DNA of 64,000 nucleotides. It comes from Paenibacillus farraposensis (GTDB lineage: Bacteria; Bacillota; Bacilli; Paenibacillales; Paenibacillaceae). The position numbers and the translations under genes were made by a program. Location of the stretch: the NCBI RefSeq assembly GCF_020736845.1, contig NZ_JAFFQR010000043.1:186001-250000 (forward strand), given 5' to 3'. Below are positions 54,571 through 63,910 of this stretch, piece after piece; within the stretch, counting starts at the first letter, position 1, and every line of letters starts with the position of its first letter. The notes beneath the pieces were generated by a model that saw nothing but the letters and a program-made list of their open reading frames with translations, searched no databases and was not told the DNA's origin.

Positions 54571-55959
54571 TTACGGTTTGCGCGTTTTCTGCTCAGCCGA
54601 TATGCTTTCATCATGAACAGCAACAATACGCTGCTTTGCAGGGTAGGTGTCGCGGCTGATCCGGGTGCGTTCCACCTTTTGGCCATCCACCTTTTTGATA
54701 CGGAACGTTTCCACTACATACCCTTCTTTCCCTTGCCGAAGTACCTGATAGGAGCCGGGAGAAAGAGAACTGTTGCGGATTTTCTTTTCCGGTGAGGGAA
54801 GAACACGAACGATGCGGGATTCCAGCTCGTAGGACACATTAGACGGAAAGGTGCCAAAAAATTTAACGGTAAGCCTCCGGTTTTGGACAGCGGCACGAAG
54901 GAGTAGATGCTTTCCTGTATTGTTCTTAAAGCGAAAATTAATAGACCCGGTAGCAAAAGTTGCATCCTGTCCTTTGGGCAAATAGCTGACCGGCAAGGAG
55001 TGGTTATGGCGTTCAATAATGTCCAGGCCGATTCGCAGCGCCGCGTTATAGACGGTGCTGGATACCTGACAAATTCCGCCGCCAATGCCGGATTCCAGCT
55101 GTCCGTTCACGATCACCGGCGCTTCGCGAAAGCCGTGGGTGCGTTCAGCCTTGGCTATGATTTGACCGTAGTCAAATATGTCGCCAGGCTTGAGGATCAA
55201 TCCGTCAACGGTGCTGGCGGCCGAGTTGACGTTATACACACGTCCTTCCGAGCTGCTGCCTAGACTGGTGGAAAACTGGACGATTTTACGTTCAATCCCT
55301 TCGTCCCGCAGGCGATCGACCGTGACATTCGGCTCCAGTTGCCGGAACGGCAGCTCCATCTGCACCGGCTCCCCGGATTCGGTTAAATCCTGGGGTAACG
55401 CCTTATCCAGCGCTAAGTACAGTTTAGGCCAATCCAGGCGGCGGGTAGAGCGCCCCGAAATATAGCGAACCTGATCGTTCGCGTCAATCTCGCGCACGGC
55501 ATCAACAGGCATGCCGTAGCGCTGCTCCTCCCAGTCGCTTCCCAATCGGGCTTTTAAGGCCGTGCTCTGCCGGACGGGCGTGACAGACCATTCCTTTGCA
55601 AAGGTAAAGCGTGTCTGTACACGAGTCCACAGATGCTTCGAGCCGAGCGCCTTCACGGCATTGCGGAATGCCTCCGCTTTATAGGTAACTCCTGCTTCCC
55701 CGAGGGCAAGTTTGATATCCTGCGCGCTGCTGTCATGGTCCTTCAAGATCAGAGGGCGCTGCTGCAAGGCATCCAGTTTTTTGTCCAGCAGGCGGAGAGC
55801 GGCTGTTTTATCCATGTTTCCGATATTAACTCCTCCGACCGTTACCCCCTCCGGCAGCGTCTGTCTGTCGCCGTACAGATGAAGCCCTCCCCACAATGTA
55901 GCCAGTGCCAGAATTCCGGCCCAGATCCAAATAACAGATAAATGAACTTTTTTCATCAT
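54571..55959 (-). CDS. VanW-family membrane-anchored protein with G5 domain
   Basis: 462 residues on the minus strand. The likely start is the first of two adjacent ATG codons, since AGGAGA lies about seven bases ahead. An N-terminal membrane anchor (VIWIWAGILALATLWGGLHLYG) is followed by a peptidoglycan-binding-type domain (~50-240). The VanW domain spans ~255-375 (SGIGGGICQVSSTVYNAALRIGLDIIERHNHS). A C-terminal G5-like domain follows (~385-445). The protein should sit outside the membrane in contact with the wall. The function of VanW is not established. It is the only convincing minus-strand gene here and interrupts the conserved gene order before ftsE. Confidence 0.88.
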   Translation of the reverse strand: MMKKVHLSVIWIWAGILALATLWGGLHLYGDRQTLPEGVTVGGVNIGNMDKTAALRLLDKKLDALQQRPLILKDHDSSAQDIKLALGEAGVTYKAEAFRNAVKALGSKHLWTRVQTRFTFAKEWSVTPVRQSTALKARLGSDWEEQRYGMPVDAVREIDANDQVRYISGRSTRRLDWPKLYLALDKALPQDLTESGEPVQMELPFRQLEPNVTVDRLRDEGIERKIVQFSTSLGSSSEGRVYNVNSAASTVDGLILKPGDIFDYGQIIAKAERTHGFREAPVIVNGQLESGIGGGICQVSSTVYNAALRIGLDIIERHNHSLPVSYLPKGQDATFATGSINFRFKNNTGKHLLLRAAVQNRRLTVKFFGTFPSNVSYELESRIVRVLPSPEKKIRNSSLSPGSYQVLRQGKEGYVVETFRIKKVDGQKVERTRISRDTYPAKQRIVAVHDESISAEQKTRKP

Positions 55960-56054
55960 GCAGCTGTCTCCTGTCTCGTAAGCTTGATAACGCATTCGTA
56001 TGCCATCATATTCATGTATATGTGCAAGTACATAAAACTTTCGGTACTATTTAG

Positions 56055-56070
56055 GTAACAAATTTGTTAC
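56055..56070. promoter_or_regulatory. Perfect 16-bp palindrome in the vanW-ftsE divergent region
   Basis: GTAACAAATTTGTTAC reads identically on both strands. It contains TGTTAC on each strand, which resembles a WalR half-site. It lies between two divergent cell-wall gene units, so an operator role is plausible. Confidence 0.45.
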
Positions 56071-56170
56071 AATGATAAACGGTATGATGAAATACGAAGG
56101 AAATGCATGGAATATGTCGAATGTACATTAGGTTATTACGTAATATGATTAAGCAGCGGGAAGTGATCAA

Positions 56171-56857
56171 GTGATTGAAATGCAGGATGTGTGGAAGACT
56201 TACGCTAACGGGACCCACGCACTTCAGGGAGTATCGGTCAGAATTGACCGCAATGAATTCGTATACATAGTCGGTCCGTCCGGAGCGGGGAAATCGACTT
56301 TTATGAAGCTGATTTATAGAGAAGAAGTACCGACCAAGGGGCAGATTTCAGTCAATGGATTTAATATCGGGAAGCTCCAGCAGCGTAAAATTCCGTATGT
56401 TCGCCGTAACATCGGCGTCATTTTTCAGGATTTTCGGCTTTTGCCGCGTCTGACGGCCTATGAAAATGTAGCTTTTGCAATGGAGGTTATTGAGGCCCCC
56501 AAGAAGCTGATTCGCAAACGGGTACCGGAAGTGCTCGAACTGGTCGGCCTGAAAGCAAAAATGAACCGTGAGCCTGCCCAGCTTTCCGGCGGGGAACAGC
56601 AGCGTGTAGCGATTGCACGGGCCATCGTGAACAATCCCTCGGTGATCATTGCCGATGAACCAACAGGGAATCTGGACCCCGAAACATCGTGGGAAATCAT
56701 GCAGTTGCTGGACGAAATTAATTTCCGGGGTACGACCATTGTGATGGCAACACACAATAAGGACATCGTGAACTCCATGCGCAAACGTGTTATCGCCATC
56801 GAAAATGGCAATATCGTAAGAGACCAGGTAAGAGGGGAGTACGGATATGACTTTTAA
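56171..56857 (+). CDS. ftsE: Cell-division ABC transporter ATPase FtsE
   Basis: 228 residues from a GTG. Walker [16 protein letters not shown], signature [15 protein letters not shown] and Walker [14 protein letters not shown] are intact. FtsEX does not transport; it activates a peptidoglycan hydrolase outside the cell. The ribosome site GGGAAGTGA is weak, and ATG 56180 is an alternative start. Overlaps ftsX by 11 bases. Confidence 0.95.
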   Translation: MIEMQDVWKTYANGTHALQGVSVRIDRNEFVYIVGPSGAGKSTFMKLIYREEVPTKGQISVNGFNIGKLQQRKIPYVRRNIGVIFQDFRLLPRLTAYENVAFAMEVIEAPKKLIRKRVPEVLELVGLKAKMNREPAQLSGGEQQRVAIARAIVNNPSVIIADEPTGNLDPETSWEIMQLLDEINFRGTTIVMATHNKDIVNSMRKRVIAIENGNIVRDQVRGEYGYDF

Positions 56858-57764
56858 TACCTTCTTGCGTCATCTGCGGGAAGGTTTCAAAAACATATTC
56901 CGCAATGGCTGGATGTCTATAGCATCCATTACCTCCATTATCGTGTCACTGCTTATATTAGGCGTGTTCATCATGCTGGTGCTCAACGTCAACTCTCTGG
57001 CTGATCAAGCAGACAGTCAGGTCGAAATTAACGTATTTCTGGAGCTGAATGTGGATCAAAGCATGCGTGAAACGCTGCAAAAGGAAATCGCGGCCATGCC
57101 GGAAATCAGTAAAACGGCCTTTGTGACGAAGGCTCAAGGATTGGAAGAGCTGCGCAAAGATCTGGGAGACAGCGGCAAAGAGCTGCTGGAGGGTTTTGAT
57201 AAGGACAGTAATCCGCTGCCAGATAAAATTGTGGTAGAGGTTATCGAACCGACGACGGTTCCATTTGTGGCCGGGAAGATTGAGAAGCTGAATACAGTAC
57301 ATCCAGAGAAACCGATTTTGAAGGTGCGTTATGGAAAAGGCACGGTAGAGACGCTCTTTACGATTACCAAGCTGATCCGTAATGTTGGCTTTATATTTGT
57401 AACCGGACTGGCCATTATGTCCATGTTCCTGATCTCGAATACCATTCGTGTAACGATATTGGCACGACGCAGAGAGATTAGCATTATGAAGCTGGTCGGT
57501 GCGACCAACTTTTTTATACGATGGCCGTTTTTTATCGAAGGCGCGCTGATTGGTCTCATTGGTTCCCTCATTACAGTGGCTATTTTATTCACAGGCTACT
57601 ATCGTCTGCTAGCGGCCGTACAGGGAGATATCGCACTAAGTATGTTGAAGCTGATGCCGCTTGAAGGTATTTGGATTCAGTTGAGCGCTTTGCTGGTTAT
57701 TTTGGGGATGCTGGTCGGCATTATTGGTAGTACCCTGTCCATGCGCAAGTTTTTAAAGGTATAA
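56847..57764 (+). CDS. ftsX: Cell-division protein FtsX
   Basis: 305 residues. One membrane segment near residue 25-47 ([21 protein letters not shown]), then an extracellular loop of ~120 residues that would contact the hydrolase. Three more membrane segments lie at ~180-205, 230-250 and 275-300. The FtsX block [28 protein letters not shown] is clear. It is the partner of FtsE. Confidence 0.95.
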   Translation: MTFNTFLRHLREGFKNIFRNGWMSIASITSIIVSLLILGVFIMLVLNVNSLADQADSQVEINVFLELNVDQSMRETLQKEIAAMPEISKTAFVTKAQGLEELRKDLGDSGKELLEGFDKDSNPLPDKIVVEVIEPTTVPFVAGKIEKLNTVHPEKPILKVRYGKGTVETLFTITKLIRNVGFIFVTGLAIMSMFLISNTIRVTILARRREISIMKLVGATNFFIRWPFFIEGALIGLIGSLITVAILFTGYYRLLAAVQGDIALSMLKLMPLEGIWIQLSALLVILGMLVGIIGSTLSMRKFLKV

Positions 57765-57850
57765 AGATTTATTTGGTGAGCGTCATAATCGATATCAATT
57801 AGAACGGGGAAGCCCGGTGTTATATTGCGGTAAAGGATGGGGATTGCAAG

Positions 57851-59131
57851 TTGAAGAAAACAGGATCTTTGCTGGCCGCTACCTTGGTAGCTGCACTGCT
57901 GATTCAGCCTTCTGACGGATATGCCAAAAGCATGAGCGAAATCAATTCACAACTGAACCAATTGAAAAAGCAGACCCAATTTGCTAAGCAACAACGGGAA
58001 AAGGCTGCTCAAGATAAACAATATGCCCAGCATTACAAAAATAAAACGGTGCAAAACTTGAAAGTTGTACTTGATCAGATTAACAGTGTCAGTGATCAAC
58101 TGACTCGTGTAGCCGTTCAGATCGATCAAACCGAAGATAATCTGCGTGCGACGAAAAAAGAGTTAGCCGAGGCGATTGATCGCATCAAGTCACGGGAAAA
58201 AATGCTGGAAACGCGCGTGCGTCTGATGTATACGGATGGAACCGTCTCGTATATGGACGTGCTTATGTCTTCGACCAGCTTTAGTGACTTTTTGAGCCGG
58301 ATCGATTCACTGAAAACGATCGTCGAACAGGATCAAATTCTGCTTGACGAGCATAAAAGGGACAAGGCTCTGGTCGTAAGCAAGAAGAAACAGCTTGACA
58401 CAGAATACAAAAATGCCAAGAGGCTGTATGCGCTCAAGCAGGATGCCAAGGCAGAACTGAGTGCGAAGGAAAAAGAGAAGCAAAGACTGATCGCTGGCTA
58501 TGATCACGATATTGCGGAGTCGGATGAAATCAGTGAAGAGCAAAATGATATGCTAATAGCCCTCGCGGGCAAACGTGCAGGTTTGATTCAGGAGAAGAAC
58601 AAGCTTAGAGCGGAACAGGCTGCCAAAGCAGCACGCGCCAGAGCGGCTGCACGTGCGACTGAAGCCAGAAGATATGCTTCGTCATCGGGCGGTAGCCCGA
58701 ACTCCAGTCATGCGGCAGCCAGCACGTATACGGGCGGAACAGGCACATTGGCTTCGCCTGTAGCTCATTACCGGCTCTCGTCCACTTTTGGCATGCGTGT
58801 ACATCCGATTACCGGCAAGCTTAAAGGCCACACCGGCATTGATATGGCGGCTCCGCAGGGAACCGATATTCACGCAGCCGAAGACGGTGTGGTTATCGTT
58901 GCTGAATGGTGGAGCGGCTATGGCAACACGGTTGTAATCGACCACGGAGACGGGTTATGGACCCTATACGGCCATATTCGCAATGGCGGTACAGTGGTTC
59001 ATACAGGGCAGACGGTAAAACGCGGTCAAAAAATTGCAGAGGTGGGTTCAACAGGCAATTCCACAGGACCCCACTGTCATTTTGAGGTGCGCGAAAATAA
59101 CAAACCTGTAAATCCGATGAACTATTTATAA
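57851..59131 (+). CDS. M23 peptidase with coiled-coil (EnvC/CwlO-like), probable FtsEX partner
   Basis: 426 residues from a TTG behind AAAGGATGGGG. Signal peptide ~1-25. A long coiled-coil covers ~28-255, then an Ala/Arg-rich helix and a Ser/Gly linker. The C-terminal LytM/M23 domain (~309-426) has the zinc ligands: His and Asp in GHTGIDMAAP and HxH in GPHCHFEV. All ligands are present, so it should be an active endopeptidase rather than a pure activator. Location directly after ftsEX strongly suggests FtsX-controlled activation during growth or division. Confidence 0.93.
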   Translation: MKKTGSLLAATLVAALLIQPSDGYAKSMSEINSQLNQLKKQTQFAKQQREKAAQDKQYAQHYKNKTVQNLKVVLDQINSVSDQLTRVAVQIDQTEDNLRATKKELAEAIDRIKSREKMLETRVRLMYTDGTVSYMDVLMSSTSFSDFLSRIDSLKTIVEQDQILLDEHKRDKALVVSKKKQLDTEYKNAKRLYALKQDAKAELSAKEKEKQRLIAGYDHDIAESDEISEEQNDMLIALAGKRAGLIQEKNKLRAEQAAKAARARAAARATEARRYASSSGGSPNSSHAAASTYTGGTGTLASPVAHYRLSSTFGMRVHPITGKLKGHTGIDMAAPQGTDIHAAEDGVVIVAEWWSGYGNTVVIDHGDGLWTLYGHIRNGGTVVHTGQTVKRGQKIAEVGSTGNSTGPHCHFEVRENNKPVNPMNYL

Positions 59132-59144
59132 TAGATCAGGCAAG

Positions 59145-59189
59145 CCCTATTTATAACCAATGCGGTTGTAGATAGGGTTTTGCTATAAT
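59145..59189 (+). terminator. Terminator after the M23 gene, adjoining a ctpB promoter
   Basis: CCCTAT..ATAACC pairs with GGTTGT..ATAGGG and ends in TTTT (59145-59181). Directly after it, TG-c-TATAAT (59181-59189) is an extended -10 element that could start the ctpB transcript. Confidence 0.65.
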
Positions 59190-59337
59190 GGTCTATATCT
59201 GATGAAGAACATGTGCATTGAGACACAGAGTAGGATACAATTAACATATTCCGTACAAGCTAAACGTATACTTCGTGAATGGATAATCGATGTGACGGAA
59301 AAGGGTACAAGATAAAGAGAAGGCGGTGGACGATTAG

Positions 59338-60804
59338 ATGTTGAAAAAAAGTACAGCGGTACTCTTGATGGTGATCGGGCTGCTTGGCGGCAGTCTGCTC
59401 ACTTTTGCTTATACTGGAACGGCGACAGTGGGGAATAGCGCTCTGGGCGAGGGACTGCTGGCAAGTGTGACTGGCAGTAGTTCCGCCTCCAGAAGTGATA
59501 TCCGTAAGATTGAGACAGCCATGGACCTGATCCAGGGACAATATTATCAAGACGTGGATCGTACCAAGCTGGTGGATGGAGCCATCAACGGTATGATGGA
59601 GTCGCTAGGCGACCCGTATTCTTCTTATATGGGCAAAGAAACGGCACAGCAGTTTGAACAGTCCATTGAAGGTTCTTTCACCGGGATTGGTGCCGAGGTA
59701 GCATCGGAAAACGGGAAAGTTGTCGTCGTAACACCGATTAAAGGTTCTCCGGCCGAGAAGGCGGGGCTTCGCTCTAAAGATATTATTTTGTCTGTTAACG
59801 GTGAAACACTGGATGGAATGGATTTGAACAAGGCCGTTTCCAAAATCCGTGGACCTAAAGGCAGTCAGGCTAAGGTGAAAATCCAGCGCAGCGGCTCTCC
59901 TGATGCGCTCGAATACACGATTACCCGTGACAACATTGATATGGAGACCGTCACAGCCCATATGGAAAGCGGCGGCGTGGGTGTGATTACGATCACCCAG
60001 TTCTCCCTGAATACAGCAGATCGCTTCAAAGAAGAGCTGGCGAAGCTGGAAAAGCAAGGGCTTAAAGGACTCGTCATTGACGTGCGTAATAACCCCGGCG
60101 GCGTGCTATCAGTCGTCATTAATATTGCACAGCAATTTGTACCTTCTGGCAAAACGATTGTACAAGTAGAAGACAAGAACCAGAAGCGTGAAGAAGAGAA
60201 ATCCAAAGGTTCAAGCAAAAATTATCCGGTGACGCTCCTGATGAATAAAGGAAGCGCAAGCGCGTCCGAAATTCTGGCAGGTGCTCTGCAGCAATCCGCT
60301 GGTGCAGTACTGATCGGGGAAAACTCCTTCGGTAAAGGAACGGTGCAAACCAGCTATGACAAGCAGATGGGCGACGGCAGCCTGCTCAAAATCACGATTG
60401 CCAAATGGCTAACGCCGAATGGAACGTGGATTCATAAAAAAGGGATTAAGCCGGATATCGCAGTGGAGCAGCCTGAATACTTCACAGCAGCACCGCTGAG
60501 CAAAGAGAAGTCCTTGAAATACAACATGAACAGTAGTGATGTAAAAAATGCACAAGTGATTCTGCAAGGCTTGGGCTACAAACCGGGCCGTGAAGACGGC
60601 TATTTCGACAAAGCGACAGAAAACGCTGTGATTGCTTTCCAAAAACAGGCGAAGCTGAAGGCTAGCGGCATCATCGATGCGAAGACCGCGGCGGCGATGG
60701 AAACCAAGCTGGTTGCAAAAATTCGTGATCCGAAAAACGATAATCAACTCAAGAAGGGGATTGAAGAGATTCGGAAGGAAATGAAGACGAGCACAGCGAA
60801 ATAA
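59338..60804 (+). CDS. ctpB: S41 carboxyl-terminal processing protease CtpB
   Basis: 488 residues. N-terminal membrane anchor or signal (~5-25). PDZ domain ~100-190 (SFTGIGAEVASENG and SPAEKAGLRSKDIILSVNGE). The S41 protease core has the catalytic Ser at about 308 (KGSASASEILAG) and Lys at about 333 (FGKGTVQ). A C-terminal peptidoglycan-binding domain spans ~405-465 (VILQGLGYKPGREDGYFDKATENAVIAFQKQ). In B. subtilis CtpB processes SpoIVFA during sporulation. Position before minJ matches the Bacillus order. Confidence 0.93.
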   Translation: MLKKSTAVLLMVIGLLGGSLLTFAYTGTATVGNSALGEGLLASVTGSSSASRSDIRKIETAMDLIQGQYYQDVDRTKLVDGAINGMMESLGDPYSSYMGKETAQQFEQSIEGSFTGIGAEVASENGKVVVVTPIKGSPAEKAGLRSKDIILSVNGETLDGMDLNKAVSKIRGPKGSQAKVKIQRSGSPDALEYTITRDNIDMETVTAHMESGGVGVITITQFSLNTADRFKEELAKLEKQGLKGLVIDVRNNPGGVLSVVINIAQQFVPSGKTIVQVEDKNQKREEEKSKGSSKNYPVTLLMNKGSASASEILAGALQQSAGAVLIGENSFGKGTVQTSYDKQMGDGSLLKITIAKWLTPNGTWIHKKGIKPDIAVEQPEYFTAAPLSKEKSLKYNMNSSDVKNAQVILQGLGYKPGREDGYFDKATENAVIAFQKQAKLKASGIIDAKTAAAMETKLVAKIRDPKNDNQLKKGIEEIRKEMKTSTAK

Positions 60805-60971
60805 TAATAGTGAGGCTACAACAAGGGGGCTGGAAGCAGCCTCCTTTGTTGTTGGGATTTATTTGCAGTCTGTCGGATTGTCTTCCCTACGTTGGTAATT
60901 TCATATAAAATAAATGGATATGAAATGTACGTGATCCGCTATACAGCGGGCCAGGGGCATAAGGAGTGTGA

Positions 60972-62291
60972 ATGAACTTGGAATGGGCATTACAATGGGG
61001 ATGGAGCGTTCTGAATGCTTGCTTGTATCTGCTTTTACAGCCGTTTTACTATATCTCGATACTCATTGTCGCGCTTGGCTATCGTCGGCAAATGCTGCTG
61101 GAGCGCAGGCTGTTCCATACCAGAATACATAGCTGGGCAGGACAAACCTGGCGTGTCGTATGGAGCGGTTTGATCGCCGGCCTGGTGCTATCCGCTTTGG
61201 GAATGTTCGTCAGCGTGCATCTGAGCCCGGCTTCCATCGTGTGCCTGTGGGTGACCACACTGCTGCTTATGCTTATACGCGTCCGTTACCTGTGCCTGGC
61301 CTACTCGGTAGGCCTGCTGGGTGTCGCTCAATTCGCCCTGAATGTGGCGAATGACTGGCAGCCTGACGGAGCGCTCGGCACATCGATTGCAGCCATCCGT
61401 GGATTGGATATCCCGGCATTACTGGTGCTCGTCGCTGCGCTGCACGTGGCTGAGGCGCTGCTGGTTCGCTGGCAAGGGGGAAAGGCTGCCGCTCCGCTGT
61501 TTGTTGAGGGCAAACGGGGGAGGTTGGTTGGAGGCTACCGGATGGAAGACCTCTGGCCGATTCCGCTGCTGCTGTTGGTTCCCGTTCAGGGAGGCTTTAT
61601 GCTGCCCTGGACACCTTTATTCGGCGGCGATGCCGGGGCCGGATACATGCTGGCTGCCTTGCCAGTCCTGATGGGCTTTAGCAGCGTGACGCTGGGCCAG
61701 CTGCCACGACACAAGGCGGTGCTTACGTCAAACCGCCTGCTCCTGTACAGCGTGGCTTTGCTTTTGCTAAGCCTGCTGGCTGCATGGTGGAGTCCGCTGA
61801 TGCTATTAGCAGCGTTATTTTCCTTCCTCGCCCATGAGGCGCTGATCTGGTATGGCACCATCGAGGAAAGCCGTCTCAGCCCGATGTTCGTCCATCCGGA
61901 GCAGGGAATGCGTGTTCTTGCTGTACTGGAAGGAAGTCCGGCGAAGGCGATGGGCATCCTGCCGGGCGAGGTCATTTACAGGGTGAACGGCGTGCTTGTG
62001 AATAGCCGTGCCGAGCTGCACCAGGCCCTGCGAATCAATTCAGCTTTTTGCAAGCTGGAGGTACGCAATCTTCAAGGCGAAATCAAGTTTGTACAGCGCG
62101 GCATGTACGATGGCGATCATCACCAACTGGGCATTGTGCTTGCACCGGATGAAGATGCAAGCTGGGCCGTGTCCATACAGGCAGCCTCGATCTACCGGAT
62201 TGTTGCCATGCACATCGGTGCTCGGCGACACCAAGCCAGACAGGCTTCGAAGGCAGAAAAAAGCGCAAGCCTGGATACGATAGAAAAATAG
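60972..62291 (+). CDS. minJ: MinJ-like PDZ membrane protein (cell-division site selection)
   Basis: 439 residues. About eight membrane segments in the first ~300 residues, then one PDZ domain (~305-375: MRVLAVLEGSPAKAMGILPGEVIYRVNGVLVNSRAELHQAL). Its place after ctpB and its layout match B. subtilis MinJ (YvjD), which links DivIVA to MinD. Sequence resemblance in the membrane part is weak, so the name rests on order plus architecture. Confidence 0.82.
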   Translation: MNLEWALQWGWSVLNACLYLLLQPFYYISILIVALGYRRQMLLERRLFHTRIHSWAGQTWRVVWSGLIAGLVLSALGMFVSVHLSPASIVCLWVTTLLLMLIRVRYLCLAYSVGLLGVAQFALNVANDWQPDGALGTSIAAIRGLDIPALLVLVAALHVAEALLVRWQGGKAAAPLFVEGKRGRLVGGYRMEDLWPIPLLLLVPVQGGFMLPWTPLFGGDAGAGYMLAALPVLMGFSSVTLGQLPRHKAVLTSNRLLLYSVALLLLSLLAAWWSPLMLLAALFSFLAHEALIWYGTIEESRLSPMFVHPEQGMRVLAVLEGSPAKAMGILPGEVIYRVNGVLVNSRAELHQALRINSAFCKLEVRNLQGEIKFVQRGMYDGDHHQLGIVLAPDEDASWAVSIQAASIYRIVAMHIGARRHQARQASKAEKSASLDTIEK

Positions 62292-62464
62292 ATGTTTTGA
62301 GAGAGTAGTCTTTATTGGATTGGAGTCGAATAAGGTGCTGCTCTCTATTTGTATTCAAACGGTAGCCTGCTTGAAATGACTATTCTCATCGGTATACAAT
62401 GAATAAGAAATATCATACATTCACGAACCATATGCTATCAAGTGCAAAGCAGGGAGAGGACAAG

Positions 62465-63022
62465 ATGAATGCAATTCACTTTATTCGAGAGTATATTAGG
62501 CATCCGCGCAGCGTAGGCGCTGTCATCCCCAGTTCAAGACAGCTGGCCAAGCAAATTACCACACCAATTTCCTTCGACAAAGCAGCGTGTATTATTGAGT
62601 ATGGCGCAGGTACCGGTGTGTTTACGAAAGAGCTGATTTTACACAAGCGACCGGAAACACGACTTCTGGTGATTGAAGCCAATGCATCGTTTTACAAAAC
62701 ATTACAAAGCAAGTACGGACACCTGGAGCGGGTACACGTTATTCACGGATCAGCCGAACATGTAGCACAGTATATGCAGCAATATGGGGTCTCCAAGGTG
62801 GATTATATTGTGTCAGGACTCCCTTTTACCAGCTTGCCAGCCGCATTATCCAGTCTTATTTTGGGACAAACAGCCGAGGTTTTGGGGCAGGAAGGCAAAT
62901 TTATTACGTTCCAGTACAGCAAGCTCAAACATCATTTTTTCCGCACCTTTTTTGGCGATATCCAGATTAAAAAGGTAAACTGCAACGTCCCGCCCGCCTA
63001 TGTATTCACATGCAGCCTGTGA
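62465..63022 (+). CDS. Small class I SAM methyltransferase (PmtA / rRNA dimethylase-like)
   Basis: 185 residues from the ATG at 62465, which has AGGGAGAGG in front; the frame is open from 62399. The N-terminus FIREYIRHPRSVGAVIPSSRQLAKQI is typical of the phospholipid N-methyltransferase-like group. Motif I: IIEYGAGTGVFTKELI. Motif II: LLVIEANASF. The SGLPFTSLP block resembles the NxPF catalytic motif. Substrate may be phosphatidylethanolamine, but this is not certain. Confidence 0.8.
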   Translation: MNAIHFIREYIRHPRSVGAVIPSSRQLAKQITTPISFDKAACIIEYGAGTGVFTKELILHKRPETRLLVIEANASFYKTLQSKYGHLERVHVIHGSAEHVAQYMQQYGVSKVDYIVSGLPFTSLPAALSSLILGQTAEVLGQEGKFITFQYSKLKHHFFRTFFGDIQIKKVNCNVPPAYVFTCSL

Positions 63023-63078
63023 TCTGTCAGCTATGAAGAGAATAAGAATAAATATGAATATGAGGATTTTTTGGGAAT

Positions 63079-63120
63079 ACCTGGTTAGCATCATGAAGAT
63101 GTTAAGCAGGTCTTTTTTTT
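63079..63120 (+). terminator. Terminator after the methyltransferase
   Basis: ACCTG..TTAGCATC and GATGTTAA..CAGGT pair around ATGAA, followed by a run of about eight T. Confidence 0.85.
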
Positions 63121-63287
63121 GTTGTGTATCCCCAAGGAGAGGGATATGAAATAAGGGGATATGTTTAAAAGCAAGATTCGTTTAAGGAATCATAATTTAA
63201 AATGAGATTTAACCTATATATTACATATGATGGGGTCTGTTGGATTTTGTGTGATTCATAATAGTTTTTGTTAAAGGGGATTTAAGT

Positions 63288-63671
63288 ATGGTAAAACCGC
63301 TGATGTTCATGCGCTGGTGTGAGTATTACGGGTTAAGTGACCGTGAGACAGATTTTATATCTTTTTTTATGATGAATTTCTCGGCTGCCCGATCAGGCAA
63401 TCATCTGAAACTTGGTGAACAATTTGTTGAGATTCAGAGAAAAACATTTCCTGAGTACCCGTTTGACATTACCCCGGAGGAATTGGATTACTCCAAATTT
63501 GAAGGACTGATGAAGCAGGTGTTAAACATTCATTTTGACACGGCCGAGCTGCTATATTCCTTCTACCTCCAAAAGCTGTGTGCCCCATTGGCTGAATACA
63601 TTTTATCCACTGGGGAATCAGAGCCTGCACGCATCTATTATGAGCTAATTCAAAAGGACAAAGTACGGTAG
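63288..63671 (+). CDS. Hypothetical protein, 127 residues
   Basis: ATG with AAAGGGG ahead. Soluble, acidic, predicted mostly helical, with many aromatic residues (FISFFMMNF, ELLYSFYLQKL). No signal peptide, membrane segment or recognised motif. Single-gene unit between two terminators. Good ribosome site and normal codon use support a real gene. Confidence 0.6.
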   Translation: MVKPLMFMRWCEYYGLSDRETDFISFFMMNFSAARSGNHLKLGEQFVEIQRKTFPEYPFDITPEELDYSKFEGLMKQVLNIHFDTAELLYSFYLQKLCAPLAEYILSTGESEPARIYYELIQKDKVR

Positions 63672-63779
63672 GGAAGATTGAAAAACTTTGCGTCTAAGGA
63701 TTCCCGTTTCATACACGGGGTCGTGATCGCTGTCGGTGGCGGCTGGACGAAGGGTTAATTTTTGAGTAGATTCCATAAG

Positions 63780-63824
63780 GAATGGTTTAGAAGGCTCCGT
63801 GTTTAACGCAACCATTCTTTTTTT
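63780..63824 (+). terminator. Terminator after the hypothetical gene
   Basis: GAATGGTT and AACCATTC pair across a 22-base loop, followed by seven T. Confidence 0.75.
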
Positions 63825-63882
63825 ATCATACTTCGTATTAATGAAATATTGAGAGTTTCCAAAATCATATGCAGTCAGATTA

Positions 63883-63910
63883 GGCCAATCTTACGGGATT
63901 GGTCTTTTTT
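63883..63910. terminator. Second terminator near the window end
   Basis: GGCCAATC-TTACGG-GATTGGTC followed by six T. It may back up the preceding terminator. The last 90 bases hold no visible gene. Confidence 0.8.

Noticed and set aside
60815..60856. Hairpin after ctpB
   Set aside because: A stem exists (ACAACAAGG..GGCTG with CAGCC..TTTGTTGT), but no T-run follows, so I did not list it as a terminator.
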